A stretch of 64,000 nucleotides of DNA from an uncultured Bryobacterales bacterium (GCA_937959285.1 CALGAR010000002.1:62001-126000); one strand, 5' to 3'. Shown: positions 8,159 through 18,696, counted from the stretch's first letter. Numbers and translations: made by a program. The notes: generated by a model from the sequence alone, not told the origin.

Positions 8159-8231
8159 GTTTGGGGTCGGGCCCGGGCAACTGCTGTTATCAGTTTTCGG
8201 TATTCGCTGACAATATAGGGAACAGAGTTTT

Positions 8232-9962
8232 ATGTCGAACTTGATGTCTGGCGCGAGGATCCTGCTCGAGTGTCTGATTCGAGAGGGTGTGGATTGCCTG
8301 TTCGGATATCCGGGCGGCGTGACATTGCCTTTCTACGATGCCCTCTATGAGCATCCGATCCGGCACGTGCTCGTCCGCCATGAACAGAATGCGGCGTTCG
8401 CCGCGGAAGGTTACGCTCGCTCCACGGGACGGACCGGCGTCTGCTGCGCGACGTCGGGCCCAGGAGCCACCAACCTGGTCACCGGTCTGGTGGATGCGCT
8501 GATGGACTCCATCCCCATCGTGGCCATCACCGGGCAGGTATCCACCAAGCTCATCGGCAGCGACGCCTTTCAGGAGGCCGATACGTTCGGCATCACTCGC
8601 TCCTGCACCAAGCATAACTTCCTGGTTAAGAACGTAGCCGAACTGCCGCAAACCATTCACGAGGCCTTCTACCTAGCCTCATCCGGACGGCCCGGCCCCG
8701 TGCTCGTGGACATTCCGAAGGATGTGTTCCAGGCGCAGGCTCACTATACGCCGGTCACGTCGATCCACCTGCCAGGCTATAAGGTCTACACAGAGGGTCA
8801 CACCGGCCAGATCCGCCGTGCCGCGCAGATGATGTGGGAGGCGAAAAAGCCTCTCGTGTATGCCGGCGGCGGCATTATCGCCGCGGGCGCTTCTCAGGAA
8901 TTGCAGGAGCTGGTGGAGTTAATCGACGCGCCCACGGTTTGCACGTTGATGGGCCTTGGCGGCCTCTCTTCCAGCCACCCCAACTTCGTCAGCATGCCAG
9001 GCATGCACGGCAGCTACGCGGCAAACATGGCGATGACCCATGCGGATCTGCTGATTGCGCTGGGCGTACGCTTCGATGACCGCGTCACTGGCCGCCTGTC
9101 CGCATTTGCTCCTCACGCCAAAGTCATTCACGTCGACATTGATCCGGCCGAAGTGGGCAAGAATCGGGTACCCGACCTGCCCATCGTCGGCGACCTGAAG
9201 CGGGTCTTGCCGAAGCTGAACGCGGCGCTCGCGGAGCTGAAGCACAGCATGGGTTCGCAGAATGCTTCGGACCGCGCCGATTGGTGGCGTCAGATCCGAT
9301 GCTGGCAGCAGGAACATCCTCTTGCACCCTCGTACTCAGCCACCGAGATCAAGCCGCAGCACTTGATGGCCGAGATCGACCGCCTGTCAGGCGGCGAAGC
9401 GATCGTTTGTTCCGACGTCGGCCAGCATCAAATGTGGGCTGCGCAGTTGATCCGCTTCCACCATCCGAGGTTATGGATCAATTCTGGCGGGCTCGGCTCG
9501 ATGGGCTTCGGCCTTCCCTCAGCCATCGGCGCTCAGTTTGCACGCCCCGACAAGCTCGTCTTCGCAATCGTCGGCGATGGGGGATTCCAGATGTCGCTGC
9601 CGGAGCTTGCGACAATTGTCAATTACGGCCTGCCTATCAAGATCATCGTGATGAACAACGGTTATCTGGGCATGGTTCGGCAGTGGCAGGAGTTGTTCTA
9701 CAACAACCGGCTCTCCGCCGTCACATTGGACAGCTTCCCGAACGTGGAAATGCTCGCCGGCGCCTACGGTTTCAAGGGCCGGACGATCGAGAGCCCCGCA
9801 GAACTCCCGCCTGCGCTGGAGGAAGCAGTTCGCGAACCCGGGCCGTATCTGCTCAACGTGAAGGTGTCGCCGTACGAGAACGTGTACCCGATGGTTCCAG
9901 CCGGCGGCGCAATCAACGAAATGGTACTCGCGCCTCCACAGCCAGTGGCGTTGCCGAAGTAA
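8232..9962 (+). CDS. ilvB: Acetolactate synthase large subunit
   Basis: A 576-residue thiamine diphosphate enzyme that condenses pyruvate with pyruvate or 2-oxobutyrate, the first common step to valine/leucine and isoleucine. Seen: GYPGGVTLPFYDAL and the active-site Glu region (RHEQNAAFAAEGYAR) at the N-terminus, the central FAD-type domain (GVRFDDRVTG), and the ThDP motif GDGGFQM...NNGYLGMVRQW near residues 453-482. Length is normal for the anabolic enzyme. First structural gene after the attenuator; ilvN follows 24 nt downstream. Confidence 0.96.
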   Translation: MSNLMSGARILLECLIREGVDCLFGYPGGVTLPFYDALYEHPIRHVLVRHEQNAAFAAEGYARSTGRTGVCCATSGPGATNLVTGLVDALMDSIPIVAITGQVSTKLIGSDAFQEADTFGITRSCTKHNFLVKNVAELPQTIHEAFYLASSGRPGPVLVDIPKDVFQAQAHYTPVTSIHLPGYKVYTEGHTGQIRRAAQMMWEAKKPLVYAGGGIIAAGASQELQELVELIDAPTVCTLMGLGGLSSSHPNFVSMPGMHGSYAANMAMTHADLLIALGVRFDDRVTGRLSAFAPHAKVIHVDIDPAEVGKNRVPDLPIVGDLKRVLPKLNAALAELKHSMGSQNASDRADWWRQIRCWQQEHPLAPSYSATEIKPQHLMAEIDRLSGGEAIVCSDVGQHQMWAAQLIRFHHPRLWINSGGLGSMGFGLPSAIGAQFARPDKLVFAIVGDGGFQMSLPELATIVNYGLPIKIIVMNNGYLGMVRQWQELFYNNRLSAVTLDSFPNVEMLAGAYGFKGRTIESPAELPPALEEAVREPGPYLLNVKVSPYENVYPMVPAGGAINEMVLAPPQPVALPK

Positions 9963-9986
9963 GCCGCCGGGAGGATCGGAGCAAGC

Positions 9987-10536
9987 ATGTTACAGGTGAT
10001 CTCTCTACTGCTCGAGAACAAACCGGGAGCGCTGATGCGCGTCACTGGCCTTCTGAGCGCTCGCGGATACAACATCGAAAGCCTCACCGTCGCCCGCACG
10101 CTCGATCCCGAGTTGTCGCGGATGACGATTGTAGTGGACGTCGAGCCCAATCTGCGGAAACAGGTGATCAAGCAGATGAACAAGCTGGTCAACGTCCTGC
10201 AGGCTACAGACCTTACCGACGCTTCTGCCGTGTGCCGTGATATGGTTTTGTTGCGGGTTCGTGCGCCGCAGGAGAATCGGACTGCGATTCTCAAGGAAGC
10301 GGAGATTTTTTCCGCCCGCGTCGTCGAGTCCTCCCTCGAAGGCTTCGCAATTGAAGCCACAGGCGATCCGGAGAAGCTGGACGAATTCATTGCAGTGATG
10401 CGCAGCTATGGCGAAATTGAAGTGACACGTTCCGGCATGGTTGCGATGTCATTGGAGAACAGGAAGTTGCGCCTTTCGCCTCCAATCCCGAAAGGCGACG
10501 AGGCGGTTTATTCTCATATCAGGAACGGAGTTTTGA

Positions 10537-10544
<8 letters not shown>
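9987..10544 (+). CDS. ilvN: Acetolactate synthase small (regulatory) subunit
   Basis: A 185-residue regulatory subunit. The N-terminal ACT domain is clear: [28 protein letters not shown], then RMTIVV, with a second C-terminal ALS_ss domain. It should confer valine feedback inhibition and stimulate IlvB. GGGAGGATCGGAG precedes the ATG. The 3' end overlaps ilvC by 8 nt, implying translational coupling. Confidence 0.94.
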
Positions 10545-11577
<1,033 letters not shown>

Positions 11578-11613
11578 GCGGCGGGGAAGAACTCATCCGA
11601 ACGTTACCAGGCC

Positions 11614-13224
11614 ATGAAGATTTTTACCTTCGATACGACCCTTCGAGACGGCACGCAAGGCGAGGCCGTCTCGTTCTCTGTCGATGACAAACTGCTCATC
11701 GCGCAAAAGCTGGACGAATTGGGGATCGACTATGTCGAAGGCGGTTGGCCGGGCTCCAATCCAAAGGACAAGGAGTTCTTCGCCCGCGCCCGAGAGATCC
11801 ACTGGAAACATACACGGATCACCGCGTTCGGGTCCACCCGCTTCGCAAAGAACCGTGTCGATCAGGATCCCAACGTCCGCGCTCTGCTCGAAGCGCAAAC
11901 GCCAACCGTTTCGATCTTCGGGAAGAGCTGGGATCTGCACGTCCAGCGGGCTCTCGGCATCAGCGAGGAGGAGAATCTCAAACTGATTTCCGAGACCGTG
12001 CGCTTTCTCAAGGAGCACGGCCGGGAAGTCATCTACGATGCCGAGCACTTCTTCGATGGCTTCATCTGCAACCCCGCTTTCGCCTTGCGGACGCTGGAAG
12101 CCGCGAAGGAGGCTGGCGCCGACGTCCTCTGCCTGTGCGACACCAACGGCGGTACCCTGCCCGGGCGCTTGGCGGAGATCGTCGCAGAAGTACGGCGCCG
12201 CTTCGACGGCGTCCTTGGCATTCATACCCACAACGACTCCGATACGGCGGTCGCAAACACCCTGATTGCGGTTGAGCACGGTATCACCCATGTCCAGGGT
12301 TGTATCAACGGCTACGGGGAACGCTGCGGCAACGCAAACTTGTGCTCGATCCTGCCCAACCTCGAGCTCAAGCTGGGGCACACAACCATCGGGCCCGAGA
12401 AACTGGCGAATCTCACCTCCGTCGCGAAGTTCATTGCGGAACTGGCGAACCTGCCGCTTCGGGGAGATCAGCCCTTCGTCGGACAGAGCGCCTTTGCCCA
12501 CAAGGGCGGCGTGCACGTGAGCGCAGTCCTGAAGGATTCCGCTACCTACGAGCACATCCGCCCGGAGGCAGTCGGCAATCGCCAGCGCGTCCTCCTCAGC
12601 GATCTCTCGGGACGCGGGAACATTCTCTATAAGCTGAAGCAGCATGGGTTGGCCGACCGCCTGAGCGACGACGCCCGCCGCGAGCTGCTCGATCGGATTA
12701 AGCACCTCGAGTATATGGGCTATGAGCTCGAAGCGGCTGAAGGGACCTTCGAGCTTCTGGTTCGTGAAGCCCTGCATCCCGGAGCCAACTTCTTCGATGT
12801 GGTTGGTTTCGAAGTGACCACGCGCATGACCGGAACCAAAGGCTCGATCTCTACGGCGACGGTCACGCTGAAAGCATCGGACGGAGTCCACTCGGCTACA
12901 GCCTCCGGTCACGGCCCGGTCCACGCCCTCGACGTCTGCCTGCGGCAGTGCCTCGTCTCGCTCTATCCGAACATCACTGACGTGCGCCTGACGGACTACA
13001 AGGTCCGGGTGCTTGAGCCGAAAAAGGGGACCGCAGCGAAAGTTCGCGTGCTCGTTGAGTGGTCGGACCACCGCCGTAGCTGGGCAACAGTCGGCGTCTC
13101 CGACAACGTCATCGAGGCGAGTTGGAACGCGCTCCTCGACGCCATTCGCCTGGAGTTGATGCGTCTTACCGAAACCGATGCCACCATCGACCGCGCGGTC
13201 GAAGATTACTGCTGGGGCGTGTAG
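11614..13224 (+). CDS. cimA: Citramalate synthase
   Basis: A 536-residue member of the 2-isopropylmalate/homocitrate/citramalate synthase family. The opening DTTLRDGTQGEAVSFSVDDK, the EGGWPGSNPKD segment and HTHNDSDTAVAN (metal-binding HxH) fit the CimA subgroup better than LeuA, which reads differently after DGEQ. The C-terminal LeuA-dimer/regulatory region (about 400-530) is present. The reaction joins acetyl-CoA and pyruvate to (R)-citramalate, a threonine-independent route to isoleucine. Its place directly after ilvBNC supports that role. No ilvA or leuBCD is seen in the window. Confidence 0.88.
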   Translation: MKIFTFDTTLRDGTQGEAVSFSVDDKLLIAQKLDELGIDYVEGGWPGSNPKDKEFFARAREIHWKHTRITAFGSTRFAKNRVDQDPNVRALLEAQTPTVSIFGKSWDLHVQRALGISEEENLKLISETVRFLKEHGREVIYDAEHFFDGFICNPAFALRTLEAAKEAGADVLCLCDTNGGTLPGRLAEIVAEVRRRFDGVLGIHTHNDSDTAVANTLIAVEHGITHVQGCINGYGERCGNANLCSILPNLELKLGHTTIGPEKLANLTSVAKFIAELANLPLRGDQPFVGQSAFAHKGGVHVSAVLKDSATYEHIRPEAVGNRQRVLLSDLSGRGNILYKLKQHGLADRLSDDARRELLDRIKHLEYMGYELEAAEGTFELLVREALHPGANFFDVVGFEVTTRMTGTKGSISTATVTLKASDGVHSATASGHGPVHALDVCLRQCLVSLYPNITDVRLTDYKVRVLEPKKGTAAKVRVLVEWSDHRRSWATVGVSDNVIEASWNALLDAIRLELMRLTETDATIDRAVEDYCWGV

Positions 13225-13241
13225 ATCCGACATGAGGCGGC

Positions 13242-13814
13242 ATGATGTTCGTGCCGCCGGCATCACACATGCGCTACTTCTTCCGTAAGCACATCCCTGC
13301 TCCGGAACGGATACTGCTGGTCGAGAGCGGATCGCGATTCCTGTTTGAAAACCTCCTTCCCGGCTTCTACAGCACTCCCGAAACGAGGCGAATCGATCTG
13401 GTAACCTGTTTTGCCGGTTCCCCAAACGGCTTTCGCAACGACATGGGCAAGATCTACCGTGTCGCTGACTTTGCCGGCAAAGAAGGAAGGGCAAGGCTTT
13501 ACGATGAGCTGAAGAGGAATCAGTACACAACGATAGGCATCATCTGCTCGGGCGAGCCCCTGATGACGAAGTGGAAGTGGATGCTGGCTGCCCGCGTGCC
13601 GGCCAAGCTGTTGATCGTAAACGAAAACAGCGACTACTTCTGGGTGGACTACTCGAACTGGCGCACGATCCGGCACTTCTTCCTCTATCGGGCGGGTCTG
13701 TCCGGGGCGGAGGCGGTCCCAACCCTCGCACGCCTGGCCCTGTTTCCGTTTACCTTGCTGTACCTGGTGATCTATGCGGCTGCAGTTCACTTAAGAAGGA
13801 GAGTTCACACATGA
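13242..13814 (+). CDS. Conserved-looking protein of unknown function with C-terminal membrane segment
   Basis: A 190-residue protein I cannot assign. It starts with a basic/aromatic stretch (MRYFFRKHIPAPERILLVESGSR, candidate starts 13242, 13245 and 13269). A mixed alpha/beta body (IDLVTCFAG, IYRVADFAG, IGIICSGEP, AKLLIVNENSDYFW) has a Rossmann-like rhythm. One hydrophobic helix (FPFTLLYLVIYAAAVHL) ends in RRR. That layout suggests a cytosolic domain anchored to the membrane by its C-terminus. It lies 17 nt after cimA and overlaps the next gene by ATGA, so it is probably cotranscribed, though a link to amino acid synthesis is not evident. Confidence 0.7.
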   Translation: MMFVPPASHMRYFFRKHIPAPERILLVESGSRFLFENLLPGFYSTPETRRIDLVTCFAGSPNGFRNDMGKIYRVADFAGKEGRARLYDELKRNQYTTIGIICSGEPLMTKWKWMLAARVPAKLLIVNENSDYFWVDYSNWRTIRHFFLYRAGLSGAEAVPTLARLALFPFTLLYLVIYAAAVHLRRRVHT

Positions 13815-14779
13815 GAGCGATCATTGTACACAGCCCCGGAGGACCGGAACAGTTGAAGCTGGAGGAGGTTCCGCGGCCCGCAATCGGTCCGGGGCAGGTT
13901 CTGGTCAAGGTTGCGGCCATTGGCGTCAATTTCATCGATATTTATCACCGCACTGGTCTGTACAAGTCGGACTGGCCCGCGTCGCTTGGCCTGGAGGGCG
14001 CGGGCACCGTGGAATCCGTAGGACCCGACGTCACGCAGTGGAAGGCAGGGGACCGTGTGGCCTGGGCCATGGCGCGCGGCTCCTACGCAGAGTATGTGGC
14101 GGCGCCAGCCAATCAACTCATCCGCATGCCGGACACCCTGGACTTCCCTTCTGCGGCGGCGGCGATGCTTCAAGGGATGACAGCGCACTATCTGACCCAT
14201 TCCACCTGGCCGCTCAAACAGGGAGAGACTGCGCTGATCCACGCGGCAGCGGGCGGAACAGGACGGCTTGTGGTTCAGATGGCCAAGCTGCGCGGGGCGC
14301 GCGTCCTTGCCGTCGTCTCCACCGACGAAAAGGCAAAGGTTGCGCGCGAGGCTGGCGCGGATGAGGTGATCGTCTACACCAGGCAGGACTTCGAAACGGA
14401 AGTGAAGCGGCTGACAGATGGCAAGGGCGTCGATGTGGTGTACGATTCCGTCGGGGCGAGCACGTTTCAGAAGAGTCTGAATGTGATACGCCGCCGCGGC
14501 ATGATGGTTACTTTCGGCAATGCCAGCGGCCCGGTACCGCCAGTCGAGCCGCTTCTGCTCAGCCAAAAGGGATCCCTCTTCCTGACTCGGCCGACGCTGT
14601 TTGACTATACGGCTACCCGCGAGGAGCTTGAATGGCGCGCCACGGACGTCCTGAATTGGGTTGCCGCCGGTAAGCTGAAGCTGCAAATCGGCGCGACCTA
14701 CCCGCTCGCGAACGCTGCGGATGCCCACCGGGCGCTCGAGGGCCGTAAGACAACAGGAAAGCTACTGCTTACTCCTTAG
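13811..14779 (+). CDS. NADPH:quinone oxidoreductase, zinc-free MDR family
   Basis: A 322-residue medium-chain reductase of the quinone oxidoreductase group. It has the N-terminal GroES-like fold (NFIDIYHRTGLY), the nucleotide-binding AAAGGTGRLVVQMAKLRGA near residues 145-163 and DVVYDSVG. It lacks the structural-zinc cysteines and catalytic zinc ligands of alcohol dehydrogenases, as expected for QOR. ATG 13811 is preceded by AAGGAG and overlaps the upstream stop codon as ATGA. It would reduce quinones or enones with NADPH in the cytosol; the physiological substrate is unknown. Confidence 0.88.
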   Translation: MRAIIVHSPGGPEQLKLEEVPRPAIGPGQVLVKVAAIGVNFIDIYHRTGLYKSDWPASLGLEGAGTVESVGPDVTQWKAGDRVAWAMARGSYAEYVAAPANQLIRMPDTLDFPSAAAAMLQGMTAHYLTHSTWPLKQGETALIHAAAGGTGRLVVQMAKLRGARVLAVVSTDEKAKVAREAGADEVIVYTRQDFETEVKRLTDGKGVDVVYDSVGASTFQKSLNVIRRRGMMVTFGNASGPVPPVEPLLLSQKGSLFLTRPTLFDYTATREELEWRATDVLNWVAAGKLKLQIGATYPLANAADAHRALEGRKTTGKLLLTP

Positions 14780-14823
14780 TCCCGATTCGCTGGTTACCGT
14801 ATCTGCGGAAGTCGATAGGCGGA

Positions 14824-14832
14824 TGTTACAAT
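14824..14832 (+). promoter_or_regulatory. Extended -10 of the M24 peptidase gene
   Basis: TGT-TACAAT, with the hexamer at 14827-14832, ends 6 nt before the TTG start at 14839, so the transcript would begin at the start codon. Confidence 0.5.
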
Positions 14833-14838
14833 TCCTTA

Positions 14839-15918
14839 TTGCCCATCGACCTTCAAAAGCGTACGGAACAAGTTCTCTCCCGGATCGAAGAAGCCGGCAT
14901 TGACGCCCTTTTCGTCTCCTTCCTGCCGAACGTACGGTATTTGACAGGTTTCACCGGAAGCAACGCCTTACTCCTCCTTGCCCGGGATGGTTCATGGTTA
15001 TTTACCGATCCTCGCTATGATATTCAGGCGCGGGAGGAGACCTCCTGTAAGGTGAGTGTGGCGCGCGGTCCGCTGTGGCGGGCGGCGCTGCAGATGGTAC
15101 GGCGGAAACGCTGGAAGCAGATCGGCTTTGAAAGCGCCCGGCTGACATACGAGGCCTACCAGTCCATCCAGAAGGAACTGCCTTCCGCCGTGTCCCTCCG
15201 TCCCACATCGGCAATCGTAGAGACCATTCGGATGGTCAAATCGGAAGACGAAATCGCGTTGGTGCGGGAATCGGTACACACGTGCTCGTCTGCATTCGAG
15301 CGCACAGTCCGGAAGCTCAAGACAGGAGTCAGCGAGATCGAACTCGCAGCCGAGCTGGACTACCAGATGCGGCGGCTTGGGGCGGAACGTCCCTCTTTCG
15401 ACACTATCGTCGCGTCCGGTCCCCGTTCCGCTCTCCCTCACGCGAGCCCAACCGGGAACCGGATAGAGCCCGATCAGCTCCTGCTCGTAGACATGGGCGC
15501 CTCCCGCAGAGGCTACGCCAGCGATATGACGCGCATGCTCTATCCGGGGAAACCGGCGGCTAAGGTCAAACGGACTTACCGCGCCGTGTTAGAGGCCCAA
15601 CTGGCAGCCATTGACGCGGTGCGGGATGGAGTTACCGCGGAATCGGTCGATCGGGCAGCGCGGAGCGTTCTGAAAACGGAAGGGCTGGAAGAAGCTTTTG
15701 TCCACTCAACCGGCCACGGCCTGGGGCTGGAGATTCATGAACCCCCTCGCCTGGGCCGGGGCGAAAAGACGGTCCTCCGCGCCGGGATGCTCGTGACAAT
15801 CGAACCCGGCGTGTATCTTGAAGGTTTCGGAGGTATCCGCATTGAGGATACCGTCCTGGTAACAAGCAACGGCTGTGAAGTGCTTACTCCGACCAGCAAG
15901 GAATTGCTGTTGCTATAG
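14839..15918 (+). CDS. M24 family Xaa-Pro peptidase
   Basis: A 359-residue cytosolic metallopeptidase with a creatinase-like N-terminal domain (to about 130) and a pita-bread catalytic domain. All five metal ligands are visible: Asp in LLVDMGA, Asp in YASDMTRM, His in STGHGLGLEIHE, Glu in TIEPGVYL and Glu in IRIEDTV. It should remove N-terminal residues before proline or split X-Pro dipeptides; PepP and PepQ cannot be told apart here. TTG 14839 is preceded by no ribosome binding site but by an extended -10. It is 27 nt upstream of accB, a neighbour order common in bacteria. Confidence 0.9.
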   Translation: MPIDLQKRTEQVLSRIEEAGIDALFVSFLPNVRYLTGFTGSNALLLLARDGSWLFTDPRYDIQAREETSCKVSVARGPLWRAALQMVRRKRWKQIGFESARLTYEAYQSIQKELPSAVSLRPTSAIVETIRMVKSEDEIALVRESVHTCSSAFERTVRKLKTGVSEIELAAELDYQMRRLGAERPSFDTIVASGPRSALPHASPTGNRIEPDQLLLVDMGASRRGYASDMTRMLYPGKPAAKVKRTYRAVLEAQLAAIDAVRDGVTAESVDRAARSVLKTEGLEEAFVHSTGHGLGLEIHEPPRLGRGEKTVLRAGMLVTIEPGVYLEGFGGIRIEDTVLVTSNGCEVLTPTSKELLLL

Positions 15919-15945
15919 AGATATCTGCTACTCTGACGTATTGAC

Positions 15946-16443
15946 ATGACCCTTGATGAAATCAGAGAACTGATCAAAGCAGTCCTGGATAGCGGTGTTG
16001 CAGAGCTTGAGGTACAACAGGGTGACAGCCGTGTGCGGATCCGTCGTACCCCTCGTGCGACGTCGCACGAGGTCTACGTCCCCCCCACTCCCGCGCCTGG
16101 AGTCCCGGCTCATCCGGCGCCTGTCGCTCAGGCTGCGGCCTCTGTAGCCGCCGCCGCGCCTGCCCAGCAGCAGCAGCCGGTCGATGTGACGAACGATCCG
16201 TCTCTTATCATTGTCAAGTCTCCGATTGTCGGAACGTTCTACGAGGCTCCGGCGCCCGATGCCGCGCCTTTCGTGCGGGTCGGCGACACGGTTCAGCCCG
16301 GGAAGGTTCTCTGCATTATCGAATCGATGAAACTGATGAACGAGATTGAAGCCGAAACGTCAGGCGTCATCGTCAGCAAGCTGGTTGAGAACGGGCACCC
16401 GGTGGAGTATGGCGAAGCCCTCTTTGCCATGCGGCCGCTGTAG
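15946..16443 (+). CDS. accB: Acetyl-CoA carboxylase biotin carboxyl carrier protein
   Basis: A 165-residue BCCP. The N-terminal region (1-40) is followed by an Ala/Pro/Gln-rich flexible linker (about 45-82) and the biotinyl domain. The biotin-accepting lysine is in [15 protein letters not shown] near residue 125, preceded by the thumb region. It carries the carboxybiotin between AccC and the carboxyltransferase in fatty acid synthesis. accC follows 17 nt later. Confidence 0.95.
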   Translation: MTLDEIRELIKAVLDSGVAELEVQQGDSRVRIRRTPRATSHEVYVPPTPAPGVPAHPAPVAQAAASVAAAAPAQQQQPVDVTNDPSLIIVKSPIVGTFYEAPAPDAAPFVRVGDTVQPGKVLCIIESMKLMNEIEAETSGVIVSKLVENGHPVEYGEALFAMRPL

Positions 16444-16460
16444 CCTGGAGCCCACAGCAC

Positions 16461-17819
16461 ATGTTCAAGAAAGTCCTCATTGCTAACCGCGGTGAGATCG
16501 CGCTTCGTGTCATTTGCGCGTGCAAAGAGCTGGGAATTCCCACGGTAGCGGTCTATTCAGAGGCAGACAGGAACAGTCTGCATGTCCGCTTCGCCGATGA
16601 AGCTGTCTGCATCGGGCCCGCAAAAAGCTCCCGCAGCTACCTCGACATCCCTTCGGTGATCAGCGCGGCCGAAATCACGAATGTCGACGCGATTCATCCG
16701 GGATACGGTTTCCTGAGCGAAAATGCGGACTTCGCGGAAGTGTGCGAGACTTCCGGCATCACCTTCATCGGTCCCAAGCCCGAAGTCATCCGGTTGATGG
16801 GCCTGAAGCAAAGGGCCCGAGCAGCCATGAAAGACGCCGGAGTGCCTATCCTCCCCGGCTCCGACATCCTGAAGAGCCCGGAGGAGGCCGCCTGCAAAGC
16901 CGCGGAGATTGGCTATCCGGTCATTCTGAAGGCCGCAGCGGGCGGAGGTGGGCGAGGCATGCGTGTGGTCCGCCGGGCCGAGGATTTGCCAGGCTTGCTC
17001 AGTCAGGCTCAGGCCGAAGCGGCAGCCGCCTTCTCCTGTCCCGATATCTACATGGAGAAGTTCATCCAGGCGCCTCGCCACATCGAATTTCAGGTGATCG
17101 CCGACCTCCATGGCAATGTGGAAGTGCTTGGCGAGCGCGAGTGCTCCATCCAGCGGCGGCACCAGAAGCTGATCGAAGAGGCTCCTTCTCCGGCCGTGAA
17201 GCCCGAGACGCGCGAAAGGATGGTCAAGGCTCTCCGGGAAGCGATCCGCTCGGTCGGCTATTCAAATGCAGGCACGGTCGAGTTTCTGATGGACGAGGAC
17301 GGCAGCCTGTACTTTATTGAGGTGAACGCGCGAATTCAGGTCGAGCATCCGGTGACCGAAATGATTACCGGAGTTGACCTCGTAAAGAGCCAGATCCTCA
17401 TCGCTGCAGGGGTCAAACTGCCCGACCTCCTGCCGTCGCCGGTCACATTGCGCGGGCATGCCATTGAATGCCGGATCAACGCCGAGAACCCGGAGACGTT
17501 TGTGCCCTCTCCGGGCCGCATTACCGGCTTAAATCTCCCCGGAGGCATCGGCGTCCGCGTCGATACCGCCGCCTACACCGACGGTGTCATTCCGCCCTAC
17601 TACGATTCCCTGGTGGCAAAGCTGATCGTGCACGGGAAGGATCGGGCCGAGGCCATCGCAAGGATGAATCGCGCCCTCGATATGTTCGTCGTCGAGGGGA
17701 TTCACACCTCCATACCGCTCCACCAGCGCATCCTGGCGCACCCCGACTTTATCGCGGGCAAGTTTGATACGAATTTCCTGATCGAATCGGGAATCATCAA
17801 GGCAAGCCCTAGCCGCTAA
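16461..17819 (+). CDS. accC: Acetyl-CoA carboxylase biotin carboxylase subunit
   Basis: A 452-residue ATP-grasp enzyme that carboxylates biotin on AccB using ATP and bicarbonate. Seen: [13 protein letters not shown] at the N-terminus, [10 protein letters not shown], the glycine-rich ATP loop [37 protein letters not shown] and the C-terminal biotin-carboxylase domain. Length is typical. The stop codon is inside a bulged inverted repeat shared with the convergent hpnD. Confidence 0.96.
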   Translation: MFKKVLIANRGEIALRVICACKELGIPTVAVYSEADRNSLHVRFADEAVCIGPAKSSRSYLDIPSVISAAEITNVDAIHPGYGFLSENADFAEVCETSGITFIGPKPEVIRLMGLKQRARAAMKDAGVPILPGSDILKSPEEAACKAAEIGYPVILKAAAGGGGRGMRVVRRAEDLPGLLSQAQAEAAAAFSCPDIYMEKFIQAPRHIEFQVIADLHGNVEVLGERECSIQRRHQKLIEEAPSPAVKPETRERMVKALREAIRSVGYSNAGTVEFLMDEDGSLYFIEVNARIQVEHPVTEMITGVDLVKSQILIAAGVKLPDLLPSPVTLRGHAIECRINAENPETFVPSPGRITGLNLPGGIGVRVDTAAYTDGVIPPYYDSLVAKLIVHGKDRAEAIARMNRALDMFVVEGIHTSIPLHQRILAHPDFIAGKFDTNFLIESGIIKASPSR

Positions 17820-17832
17820 GGCCAGGGCTGCC
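17801..17832. terminator. Bulged inverted repeat between accC and hpnD
   Basis: GGCA-GCCCT-GCC and GGC-AGGGCTGCC pair with one bulged A and one mismatch around GCTAA. The accC stop is in the loop and the repeat abuts the hpnD stop. Likely bidirectional terminator. Confidence 0.5.
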
Positions 17833-18696
17833 TCAAGAACGCAGACTCATCGCACGAAGCAGGATCCAGCTCTTCTCCACTGCGCTCAGGCTAATCCTCC
17901 GTCTGAGCACATCGTAGCCGGACGACTCGATGCGATCGAGCAGGCGCGAGTAGATTTCGATGAGTGCCCACAGCGCCGGACGGCTCCGCGGCTGCACCAT
18001 GTCTACGATGGCCTGCGACTCTCTGTAGTAGCTGCGAGCACGATTCACTTCGAACTCGAGAAGCGCTCGCAGGCGGGGACTCAAATGAGACCCTTTCAAA
18101 TCCGAAGAAGCAACCCCAAAGCGTTCCAGATCCTCCGCCGGAAGGTACACTCTTCCCTTCTCTGCGTCCTCCCGAACATCGCGGACGATGTTCGTTAGCT
18201 GAAAGGCGATCCCGCATTTCTCAGCCAGGTCGATCGCCCGCGAATCCTCGAAGCCAAAGATGTGAATGACGGTCAACCCAACCACGGACGCTACCTGATA
18301 GCAGTAGCGGTACAGATCCTTGAACGTGGCAACGTTCCTCGGATAGAGGTCCGACGTCACACCGTCGATCATCTCGTGGAAGTAGGTGTGAGGGATCCGG
18401 TATCGCCGTACCGAATCGCAAAACGCGGGCCACACGGGATGTCCATCGGACGCCCCGGTGTCAAGAGCGGACACCATTGCCTGCCGCCAAGCGTCGAGGG
18501 CCTCCACGGCATTCGGACGTCCAGCGAGCTCCGGCTCGTCGCTCAGGTCGTCGCAGTGACGCATGAATGCGTAGATGGCGCATATCGCCGAGCGCTGCTC
18601 TGCGGACAACAGCCGGAACGAGTAGTAGAAGTTCTTTGCGTGCCGCCGGGCTACGCGGTCACAGTAAGCGTAGGACTTGGCCAGATCGCTTGTCAC
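17833..18696 (-). CDS. hpnD: Presqualene diphosphate synthase HpnD
   Basis: A 287-residue trans-isoprenyl synthase of the squalene/phytoene family. Two Asp-rich metal-binding motifs are visible: HCDDLSDE near residue 47 and NIVRDVREDAEKGRVYLP near 165. The latter wording is characteristic of HpnD. It couples two farnesyl diphosphates to presqualene diphosphate. GTG 18696 has AAGGTGAG two nt upstream. It is the last gene of the hopanoid operon, 8 nt after hpnC. A generic squalene/phytoene synthase is the main alternative. Confidence 0.82.
   Translation of the reverse strand: MTSDLAKSYAYCDRVARRHAKNFYYSFRLLSAEQRSAICAIYAFMRHCDDLSDEPELAGRPNAVEALDAWRQAMVSALDTGASDGHPVWPAFCDSVRRYRIPHTYFHEMIDGVTSDLYPRNVATFKDLYRYCYQVASVVGLTVIHIFGFEDSRAIDLAEKCGIAFQLTNIVRDVREDAEKGRVYLPAEDLERFGVASSDLKGSHLSPRLRALLEFEVNRARSYYRESQAIVDMVQPRSRPALWALIEIYSRLLDRIESSGYDVLRRRISLSAVEKSWILLRAMSLRS

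Noticed and set aside
8164..8172. Second, independent terminator after the ilv attenuator
   Set aside because: The 9-bp pairing with 8138-8146 has no U-run and would form only after polymerase has passed the real terminator.
11593..13530. 645-codon open frame on the minus strand opposite cimA
   Set aside because: Overlaps a clear citramalate synthase and part of the next gene; no domain, no start context, mirror-frame composition.
13571..13810. 80-codon N-terminal extension of the quinone oxidoreductase
   Set aside because: The conserved MDR N-terminus begins at ATG 13811 with AAGGAG upstream; the extension lies wholly within the preceding gene in another frame.
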